Assembly: GCA_030667725.1 (NCBI GenBank)
Contig: DAOUVH010000074.1
Coordinates: forward strand, 1 to 5,930
Length of the DNA stretch: 5,930 nucleotides
Direction: 5' to 3'
Source of the DNA: Candidatus Cloacimonadota bacterium
GTDB taxonomy: Bacteria; Cloacimonadota; Cloacimonadia; Cloacimonadales; TCS61
Below, piece after piece: positions 1 to 5,146 of the stretch; position 1 is the stretch's first letter, and each line of letters begins with the position of its first letter. A program made the position numbers and the translations under genes. The notes below the pieces were generated by a model. The model had not been told where the DNA came from. It did no database searches and saw only the letters and a list, made by a program, of their open reading frames with translations.

Positions 1-648
1 GAAGATGAAAAAGTAAAATGTAAAACAAAACCAAGTTTTGAACTGCCATTAAGAGATTTTGTGATCAACGGGATTCAAGCTGAAGACAGTACTTTCAAAG
101 GTGGTCCTATCATGGGACATGGAATTTTCATGCCGGAGTTTGCTTCTGCCAATAGCGATCCTGAGACAAGTCAGGGTGGTCATCCTAATGTACATTACAC
201 AGTTGGAGCTGCAGCTATCACATTGGAAGTAGATAAAGATTCCGGTGAAATGCATGTTAGAAAAGCTGTGGAAGCCATTGATGTGGGAAAAGCTATAAAT
301 CCGTCTTTGGTAAAAGGACAGATCACTGGCGGTCTTTTACAGGGACTCGCTACAGTTCTATATGAAGATATGCGATTTGACGATAAAGGGAAAATGCTTA
401 ATCCAAACTTTACCGATTATAAAATTCCTACAGCCAAAGATGTCCCCGATGAGATCGTACCGATAATTGTTGAAGTTCCCCAACCAGATGGTCCTTTCGG
501 TGCTCGCGGCGTGGGTGAACACACAATGATCCCGGCTGCTCCAATGATAGCAAATGCTGTACATGATGCATTGGGGATAAGAATAAAATCTATGCCGATC
601 ACAAAAGAAAAGGTAGCACTGGCAAACTTAAAGAAAGAGGCAAAATAA
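1..648 (+). CDS. Molybdenum hydroxylase large subunit (xanthine dehydrogenase/aldehyde oxidase family), C-terminal part
   Basis: The frame is open from the first base, so the N-terminal part lies outside the window and 215 residues are visible. They match the second molybdopterin-binding domain of the XDH/aldehyde oxidase family. Window residues 106-123 hold GQITGGLLQGLATVLYED, the family's glutamine-containing loop near the Mo cofactor. Residues 167-175 hold GARGVGEHT, in which E173 corresponds to the catalytic glutamate that activates the Mo-bound hydroxyl. NPNFTDYKIPTAKDVP just before it is also typical. Known family members hydroxylate N-heterocycles, aldehydes or aromatic CoA esters with water, passing electrons to FeS and FAD partners, here presumably encoded upstream. 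The substrate cannot be deduced from the C-terminus: xanthine, nicotinate, a pyrimidine or an aromatic compound are all possible. The TAA abuts the next gene's ATG, so it is very likely in an operon with the following genes. Confidence 0.93.
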   Translation, partial: EDEKVKCKTKPSFELPLRDFVINGIQAEDSTFKGGPIMGHGIFMPEFASANSDPETSQGGHPNVHYTVGAAAITLEVDKDSGEMHVRKAVEAIDVGKAINPSLVKGQITGGLLQGLATVLYEDMRFDDKGKMLNPNFTDYKIPTAKDVPDEIVPIIVEVPQPDGPFGARGVGEHTMIPAAPMIANAVHDALGIRIKSMPITKEKVALANLKKEAK

Positions 649-1839
649 ATGACCAAACCATTAGAAGGAATTAAGATTTTGGATCTTTCCCGAATTCTTG
701 CTGGACCCTACGCTACAATGTTACTTCGTGAATTGGGAGCAGAGATAATAAAAGTGGAAAGACCTGGAAAAGGCGATGATGCTCGCTATTATGGTCCTTT
801 CAAAAACGGACAAAGTGTTTATTTCATCAGCATAAATAGAGGGAAAAAGAGTATAACATTAAATCTTAAATCCCCTGATGGGATAAAAATTATCAAAGAG
901 ATGGTGAAAGATTTTGATGTTGTGATTGAAAACTTTCGTCCCGGAACTATGGAAAAGCTTGGCATTGGATATGATGTATTAAAGGAAATAAATCCTAAAT
1001 TGATCTACGCTGCTACATCCGGTTTCGGTCATACTGGTCCTGAATCTCACAAACCTGCTTATGATATGTTGGTGCAGGCAATGGGCGGAATGATAAGTAT
1101 AACCGGTTGGGAAGATATGCCTCCCACAAGAGTTGGAATGTCGATTGGTGATATTGGAACCGCTCTGTTTACGTCAGTTGGAATCAATGCTGCCCTCTAT
1201 CAACGGGAAAAAACCGGGCTCGGTCAAAAAGTAGATATTGCTATGCTGGATTGCCAGATCGCTTTATTGGAAAATGCTTTAGTCCGTTATCAAGTTGACG
1301 GAAAACCACCAATACCGGTTGGGAACCGACATCCGACGATAACACCTTTTCAGGCTTTCATGGCTAAAGATGAATACTTTGTTCTGGCATTGGGAAATGA
1401 TAATCTTTGGAAAAAATTCTGTAAAATAATCGGAAAAGAAGAATTAATCACTGATGAGAGATTTCTCACAAATGATGAGAGAACCAAAAACAGAAAAATT
1501 ATTATTCCAATCATGGAGGAGTTTTTTGTAACAAAAACTGCAACTGAGTGGATTCAGTTTTTCGATAGTAATAGTATTCCCAGCGGACCGATAAATTCTA
1601 TGGATAGGGTAATAGAAAACAAGCAGCTCCAAGCAAGAAATATGTTTGTAGAAGTTGATGATGATGTTGCCGGTAAAACTAAAGTTGCCGGTAATGCTAT
1701 CAAAATGTCAACCATTCCCGAAGAAGCTACTCGCGAACCGGCACCTAAGATCGGGGAACACACAACTGAAATTCTTGGGAAGTATTTGGGTTTTGATGAG
1801 AAAAAGTTAAAACAATTGAAAGAAGATGGTGTGATCTAA
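649..1839 (+). CDS. CaiB/BaiF family (class III) CoA-transferase
   Basis: This is a complete 396-residue protein, the normal length for the family. The N-terminus (residues 4-43) has the standard pattern: PLEGIKILDLSRILAGPYAT, then LGAEIIKVERPGKGD, the CoA-binding Rossmann-like part. D168 in SIGDIGTALF aligns by motif and position with the catalytic aspartate of formyl-CoA transferase (Asp169), which forms the acyl anhydride and aspartyl-CoA intermediates. GNRHPTITPFQAF (residues 225-237) is the usual central motif. Family enzymes work as interlocked dimers in the cytoplasm and move CoA between carboxylic acids such as formate/oxalate, carnitine derivatives, benzylsuccinate/succinate or mesaconate. 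The ATG directly follows the preceding stop, and a GAGG Shine-Dalgarno site at 637-640 lies 8 bases upstream inside the previous gene. Context implies activation of an acid produced by the neighbouring oxidase or amidase; that is inference. Confidence 0.94.
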   Translation: MTKPLEGIKILDLSRILAGPYATMLLRELGAEIIKVERPGKGDDARYYGPFKNGQSVYFISINRGKKSITLNLKSPDGIKIIKEMVKDFDVVIENFRPGTMEKLGIGYDVLKEINPKLIYAATSGFGHTGPESHKPAYDMLVQAMGGMISITGWEDMPPTRVGMSIGDIGTALFTSVGINAALYQREKTGLGQKVDIAMLDCQIALLENALVRYQVDGKPPIPVGNRHPTITPFQAFMAKDEYFVLALGNDNLWKKFCKIIGKEELITDERFLTNDERTKNRKIIIPIMEEFFVTKTATEWIQFFDSNSIPSGPINSMDRVIENKQLQARNMFVEVDDDVAGKTKVAGNAIKMSTIPEEATREPAPKIGEHTTEILGKYLGFDEKKLKQLKEDGVI

Positions 1840-3126
1840 GTGAAGTTTGTTTCTGAATGTTCTTTATCTAAAATAATTTCTCAATTACAAAGCAAAGAGC
1901 TTACACCGGAGAAATTGATCGATGAACTCTGTGATAAACTGGAGAAATGGGATTCTAAGATAAAAGCATTTCTACCGGAAACTAACAGAAGAGAACGTTT
2001 ACATCAAGATTTAAAAAAACTTTATCATAAATTTCCAGATCCTGCAGATAGACCGATCTTGTTTGGAATTCCAATTGGAGTAAAAGATATATTCCATGTT
2101 AATGGTTTTAAAACCAAAGCAGGATCAGATCTGCCTTCAGAAGTTCTTCAGGGTAAAGAAGCTGAAGTCGTTTCCAAACTAAAGCAGGCAGGCGTGTTGA
2201 TCATGGGCAAAACGGTAACCACAGAATTTGCTTATTTCCATCCTGGCGCTACCTGTAATCCGCATAATTTTGATCATACTCCGGGTGGCTCCAGCAGTGG
2301 TTCGGCAGCAGCAGTAGCAGCCGGATTCTCTCCTTTAACTTTAGGAACTCAGACTATCGGCTCGATTTCCCGACCTGCTTCTTTTTGCGGAATAATCGGC
2401 TTCAAACCAAGTTTTGGCAGGATTTCTACTGATGGAGTTATCCCATTTTCAAGATCGGCAGATCATATCGGTTTTTTTACTCAAGACCTGGAAGGAAGTA
2501 ATATCATTGCTTCAATTTTATGCAATAATTGGATTGATGATCTTCCTGAAATTAATAGAAAGCCTGTATTGGGAATTTCTGAAGGTAAATTTCTGGAGCA
2601 AGCATCATCTGAGATACTTTCTACCTTTTATCAAACTATTGAGAAATTAAAATATAAAGGATCTACCATTAGATCAATTCGTACTTTTGATAACATTGAT
2701 GAGATCAATAGTAATCACAAATTAATGAATGCTGCAGAATTCGCCGAAGTTCACAAGAATTGGGTTGAAAAATATGAAAACAAATATCATCAAGCTTCTA
2801 TTGATCTGATAAAAAAAGGTCAAAGTGTTCCAATTGAAGTTTTGAATAAGGCTATTAATGGCAGAATTCAGCTACGTGAAGAATTAGAACAATTACAAAT
2901 GGAAAATGAAATTGATCTCTGGATATCTCCTTCTGCTGTTACAACTGCTCCCAAAGGATTAGATTCTACCGGAGATCCGGCAATGAACCTTCCCTGGACT
3001 TATGCGGGTGTTCCGACGATATCTATTCCTTATGGACTTTCTGATGAGTTACCCATTGGAATTCAATTTGCCGGTAATTATTTTAAAGATGAAACTTTAT
3101 TCAAATTAATAAAAAGAATCGTATGA
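1840..3126 (+). CDS. Amidase-signature family hydrolase
   Basis: The 428-residue protein starts at a GTG placed directly after the previous TAA; no in-frame ATG occurs near the N-terminus, and a purine-rich stretch at 1821-1829 is a weak ribosome site. The Ser-cisSer-Lys triad is readable: K82 in GIPIGVKDIF, cis-Ser S151 in GGSSSGSAAAVAAG, and nucleophile S175 in GTQTIGSISRPASFCG, with the usual 24-residue gap between the two serines. GFKPSFGRIS follows, as in the family. The loop reads GTQTIGS and not the GTDTGGS of GatA, which favours a small-molecule amidase over the tRNA amidotransferase subunit, and no gatB or gatC is adjacent. Family members hydrolyse amides, ureido acids (ureidomalonase, allophanate hydrolase) or carbamoyl groups. 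At 428 residues it is slightly short, but the C-terminal PIGIQFAGNYFKDETLFKL block is intact. It is probably cytoplasmic, as no signal peptide is visible. The substrate is unknown. Confidence 0.92.
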   Translation: MKFVSECSLSKIISQLQSKELTPEKLIDELCDKLEKWDSKIKAFLPETNRRERLHQDLKKLYHKFPDPADRPILFGIPIGVKDIFHVNGFKTKAGSDLPSEVLQGKEAEVVSKLKQAGVLIMGKTVTTEFAYFHPGATCNPHNFDHTPGGSSSGSAAAVAAGFSPLTLGTQTIGSISRPASFCGIIGFKPSFGRISTDGVIPFSRSADHIGFFTQDLEGSNIIASILCNNWIDDLPEINRKPVLGISEGKFLEQASSEILSTFYQTIEKLKYKGSTIRSIRTFDNIDEINSNHKLMNAAEFAEVHKNWVEKYENKYHQASIDLIKKGQSVPIEVLNKAINGRIQLREELEQLQMENEIDLWISPSAVTTAPKGLDSTGDPAMNLPWTYAGVPTISIPYGLSDELPIGIQFAGNYFKDETLFKLIKRIV

Positions 3127-3245
3127 GTGAACAGTTAATATCGAGATTTAGATCTTTCGTAAGGAGATTGAGAGTAAAAAACTTCCAAGAAATAGTTTTT
3201 TTCCTTGCCAGTGAATTATATTCATTTTCTTTTTGCGATAGTTAA
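3123..3245 (+). CDS. Possible 40-residue small protein, or remnant of a lost operon gene
   Basis: An ATG at 3123-3125 overlaps the amidase TGA stop (ATGA), the classic geometry of translational coupling, and opens a 40-codon frame ending in TAA. The peptide begins MSEQLISRFRSFVRRLRVKN, a strongly basic segment, followed by a hydrophobic and aromatic stretch (QEIVFFLASELYSFSF). That layout could form an amphipathic or membrane-associated helix. There is no good Shine-Dalgarno site, so expression would depend on coupling to the amidase. I recognise no family. It could equally be the truncated 5' end of a gene that once followed the amidase, or chance. Confidence 0.3.
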   Translation: MSEQLISRFRSFVRRLRVKNFQEIVFFLASELYSFSFCDS

Positions 3246-3261
3246 TGTGTTAATTTATTAA
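3233..3261 (+). promoter_or_regulatory. Candidate sigma-70-type promoter for the permease
   Basis: TTGCGA (3233-3238) and TATTAA (3256-3261) are separated by 17 bases, each matching four of six consensus positions. Transcription would start near 3268, at the edge of the palindrome at 3270-3291, leaving a leader of about 57 bases. The region is very AT-rich, so chance matches are likely. Confidence 0.35.
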
Positions 3262-3269
3262 ATAGGGTA

Positions 3270-3291
3270 CTAATGAGTAATTATTCATTAG
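3270..3291. promoter_or_regulatory. 22-bp near-perfect palindrome, candidate operator
   Basis: The arms CTAATGAGTAA and TTATTCATTAG are reverse complements at 10 of 11 positions with no spacer; the one exception (G3277 with T3284) would be a G·U wobble in RNA. With no loop bases it suits a dimeric repressor better than an RNA hairpin. It lies 33 bases before the permease start and overlaps or directly follows the predicted transcription start, which suggests repression by blocking RNA polymerase. I cannot name the regulator. Confidence 0.5.
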
Positions 3292-3313
3292 ATTGATGTT
3301 CAAAAAAAAATGT

Positions 3314-3319
3314 AAGGAG
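3314..3319 (+). promoter_or_regulatory. Strong Shine-Dalgarno site of the permease gene
   Basis: AAGGAG lies 5 bases before the ATG at 3325. It is the best ribosome binding site in the window and fixes the permease start; the overlapped genes upstream have weaker sites. Confidence 0.85.
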
Positions 3320-3324
3320 TCTTT

Positions 3325-4581
3325 ATGAAAGATCTTAACGGTAAAAATTTCGTTCTAGGTTTCCAGCACATGTTCGTAATGTTCGGTGCTACTGTTCTAG
3401 TACCATTAATTACAGGGCTGGATGTTGGAGTAACACTTTTCGCAGCAGGTGTTGGTACGCTTTTATTCCACGTACTCACCAAGTTTGAGGTACCTGTATT
3501 CTTAGGTTCATCTTTTGCTTTTATCCCTGGTATTATAGCAGTAGCAACTATGGAAGGCGGTTCATTACCAGAAGCATTAGGTGGTATTGTAATAGCAGGT
3601 CTATTGTATATTGTGGTAGCTTTTATTTTTAAGTTTATCGATGCTCGCATATTGCACAAGATCCTGCCACCTTTTGTAACCGGTCCCATAATCATTCTTA
3701 TCGGTTTGATATTGGCTCCAGTTGCTATCAATAATGCAAACGGAACTTATGCGGCTGGTATTGTAGAAAAAATCGGTGTAAATGGTTGCTGGCTTGTTGC
3801 ATTATTTACATTTGCAGTTGCTGTTTTCGTTAAAGTTTTCTTTGAGAAAAAAGGAGCAAAATTATTATCAATGCTTCCGGTTCTTATTGCTCTCATTGCC
3901 GGTTATGTATTTGCTATTATTCTGGGAATTGTAGATTTTTCAACTGTAAAAGAAGCCGCATGGTTTGGTCTACCTAAATTCTCTTTACCTGTATTTTCTT
4001 CACGTTCAATTTCGATTATAGTACCAATTGCTATTGTTACTATTGTTGAACACTTTGGCGATATTCTTGCTATCGGAAATGTTGTTGGAAAAGACTTCAT
4101 TAAAAAGCCTGGTATCCATAGAACATTATTGGGTGACGGACTTGCCACATCTCTTTCCGCTATGATCGGTGGTCCTGCAAATACAACTTACAGTGAGAAT
4201 ACCGGAGCTGTTGCTCTTACTGGTGTTTTTAATCCTGTTGTTATGAGAATTGCTGCTGTATGCGCTATCGTACTCTCTTTTGTACCTAAATTTACTTCAA
4301 TTATTGGTACAATTCCTGGTCCGGTTATTGGTGGAATTTCAATTCTACTTTTCGGTATGATCTCAGCTATTGGTATTAAGAATATGGTCGATCACAAAGT
4401 AGATTTCACAAATGCGAAGATCCTCATGATCACTGCTGCTATGCTTGTTCTTGGATTAGGTGGAGCTGAATTTACTTTTGGCAACATTCATTTAGTAGGT
4501 TTAGGGCTTGCCGCTGTTGTTGGTATTATCCTTAATCTTATTTTAAATTTCAACGAGATTAAAAAGAAAAATGTAGAATAG
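3325..4581 (+). CDS. NCS2 family nucleobase permease (UraA-like uracil/xanthine permease)
   Basis: This is a complete 418-residue, very hydrophobic protein, normal for NCS2 symporters, which have 14 transmembrane segments in two inverted 7-helix repeats and import uracil, xanthine or related bases with protons (or another cation) across the inner membrane. The start LGFQHMFVMFGATVLVPLITG closely follows UraA (QHLFAMFGATVLVP), and GSSFAFIPG (residues 61-69) matches its substrate-site segment. The two key glutamates are present: E242 in VEHFGD and E291 in NTTYSENTG, corresponding to UraA Glu241 and Glu290. UraA His245 is replaced by D246, a variant I associate with other NCS2 branches. Uracil is therefore likely but not certain. 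The 198-base gap upstream, own ribosome site and own terminator indicate a single-gene transcript, functionally linked at most loosely to the upstream cluster. Confidence 0.93.
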   Translation: MKDLNGKNFVLGFQHMFVMFGATVLVPLITGLDVGVTLFAAGVGTLLFHVLTKFEVPVFLGSSFAFIPGIIAVATMEGGSLPEALGGIVIAGLLYIVVAFIFKFIDARILHKILPPFVTGPIIILIGLILAPVAINNANGTYAAGIVEKIGVNGCWLVALFTFAVAVFVKVFFEKKGAKLLSMLPVLIALIAGYVFAIILGIVDFSTVKEAAWFGLPKFSLPVFSSRSISIIVPIAIVTIVEHFGDILAIGNVVGKDFIKKPGIHRTLLGDGLATSLSAMIGGPANTTYSENTGAVALTGVFNPVVMRIAAVCAIVLSFVPKFTSIIGTIPGPVIGGISILLFGMISAIGIKNMVDHKVDFTNAKILMITAAMLVLGLGGAEFTFGNIHLVGLGLAAVVGIILNLILNFNEIKKKNVE

Positions 4582-4601
4582 AGCTATCTATTCATAAAGT
4601 T

Positions 4602-4637
4602 AAAAGCCATTTCCTTTTTTGGAAATGGCTTTTTTTA
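4602..4637 (+). terminator. Intrinsic terminator of the permease gene
   Basis: A perfect 13-bp stem (4602-4614 with 4621-4633, core GCCATTTCC/GGAAATGGC), a six-T loop and an uninterrupted run of eight T (4630-4637) start 20 bases after the permease stop. In the opposite direction the T-run is only four bases, so it should act mainly on plus-strand transcription. Confidence 0.93.
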
Positions 4638-4672
4638 TTAATTTAAGATAGTTGAACGCAAACTAAATAAAC

Positions 4673-4688
4673 TGCACCTTTAGGTGTA
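4673..4688. repeat. Short hairpin
   Basis: TGCACCT and AGGTGTA pair around a TT loop (7 bp with one G·U). It is the first hairpin after the terminator and has no T-tract, so it is not a second terminator. Confidence 0.55.
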
Positions 4689-4739
4689 GGCATCATGCAA
4701 AAAAACATCCTAACAATGTTCACGCGCCTCACCTCACCC

Positions 4740-4755
4740 GGTCAGCAAGCTGACC
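4740..4755. repeat. Perfect inverted repeat with 2-base loop
   Basis: GGTCAGC and GCTGACC are exact complements around AA. The hairpin sits inside a C-rich stretch (CCTCACCTCACCC before it, another hairpin after it), which is the form of known bacterial intergenic palindromic repeats. Confidence 0.75.
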
Positions 4756-4756
4756 A

Positions 4757-4777
4757 CCCTCTCCTGCAAGGCGAGGG
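4757..4777. repeat. C-rich/G-rich imperfect inverted repeat
   Basis: CCCTCTCCT pairs with AGGCGAGGG around a GCA loop (8 of 9 pairs; the mismatch is T4762 with C4772). It follows the preceding hairpin with one base between, so the two look like one compound element at 4740-4777. Confidence 0.7.
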
Positions 4778-4893
4778 TTTCCCTACAATCCTTATTAATT
4801 AGACAAATTGGACTTGCACCGATGTGAAGCTTGGGGCGAGAATAATGTTCTGTCCCTACATTTGAACACATAACAATTGGGCAACTTCAGTGT

Positions 4894-4914
4894 CGGCTTG
4901 GCAAGCAGGAGCCG
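4894..4914. repeat. Short inverted repeat
   Basis: CGGCT and AGCCG pair across an 11-base loop that contains a smaller AAGC/GCTT-type pairing option. It is weak alone and listed because it lies within a hairpin series. Confidence 0.4.
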
Positions 4915-4935
4915 TCCATGAACTCATTAAATCTC

Positions 4936-4959
4936 CTTCCTAAGCTTCCGCTTGGGAAG
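4936..4959. repeat. Hairpin with AAGCTTCCGCTT core
   Basis: CTTCCTAAGC pairs with GCTTGGGAAG (10 bp, one U·G wobble) around a TTCC loop. Its centre (4942-4953) recurs almost exactly in the next hairpin, differing only at one loop base. Confidence 0.7.
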
Positions 4960-4970
4960 TAAATGACATC

Positions 4971-4986
4971 TGAAGCTTCTGCTTCA
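4971..4986. repeat. Hairpin with AAGCTTCTGCTT core
   Basis: TGAAGC and GCTTCA pair perfectly around TTCT. The core at 4973-4984 matches 11 of 12 bases of the core at 4942-4953. An outer AAATGA (4961-4966) can alternatively pair with TCATTT (4984-4989). Confidence 0.7.
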
Positions 4987-5017
4987 TTTTAAAAACTATT
5001 CCGGACTGCTCTGTTTA

Positions 5018-5054
5018 CCCCGTGAAATACAGCTTGCTTTATATTTCTACTGGG
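5018..5054. repeat. Interrupted palindrome with GAAATA/TATTTC arms
   Basis: GAAATA (5024-5029) pairs with TATTTC (5042-5047); inside, AGC pairs with GCT around TT; outside, CCC (5018-5020) can pair with GGG (5052-5054). The unequal interior bases look like a decayed copy of a once longer perfect palindrome. Confidence 0.5.
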
Positions 5055-5128
5055 TGTTCTATCCCTACTTCCTTCCATCCTTCCTGATTCGGCAAATGCC
5101 AATAGGAAAAAATTATTTAAACCCCTCT

Positions 5129-5146
5129 GCCCCGATAAATCAGGGC
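5129..5146. repeat. Imperfect inverted repeat spanning the minus-strand gene's stop
   Basis: GCCCCGAT pairs with ATCAGGGC around AA, 7 of 8 pairs (C5133 faces A5142). The minus-strand TGA stop (5142-5140) lies inside its right arm. Read on the minus strand it is followed by a T-run at 5111-5106, too distant for a standard terminator. Confidence 0.65.

Larger units (their letters stand above)
4638..5139. other. Non-coding spacer between convergent genes, filled with short hairpins
   Basis: This 502-base stretch has no open frame with coding character on either strand and no tRNA or rRNA signature. Base composition shifts locally from AT-rich to C-rich (4721-4777, 5060-5085). It contains a chain of unrelated imperfect palindromes listed separately, plus a pyrimidine run with repeated TTCC units near 5069-5085. 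It reads as accumulated intergenic repeat elements or their relics, but copy number elsewhere in the genome cannot be seen from here. Confidence 0.7.

Noticed and set aside
3161..3166. A second AAGGAG motif upstream of the permease.
   Set aside because: No ATG or GTG follows at a usable distance; the nearest candidate, TTG at 3168, is one base away. Treated as chance.
3176..3202. Possible terminator after the amidase: AAAAAACT pairing with AGTTTTTT across a 10-base loop, ending in a T-run.
   Set aside because: The stem has only one G-C pair and the T-run is itself the stem arm. It also lies inside the possible 40-codon ORF. Too weak to call.
3246..3324. A riboswitch or attenuator controlling the permease.
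   Set aside because: The leader from the predicted start is only about 57 bases, with no conserved aptamer motif and no terminator hairpin; the palindrome has no loop bases.
3300..4148. Minus-strand open frames of 143 and 81 codons opposite the permease.
   Set aside because: They are shadows of the permease codons; the plus-strand protein has clear NCS2 motifs throughout.
4801..4935. A tRNA or other standard RNA gene in the spacer.
   Set aside because: No T-loop GGTTCRANYC-type box, no cloverleaf pairing and no CCA end could be found.
5069..5085. TTCC-rich run as a microsatellite.
   Set aside because: Only a few imperfect units are present; it is a pyrimidine-rich patch without a regular period.
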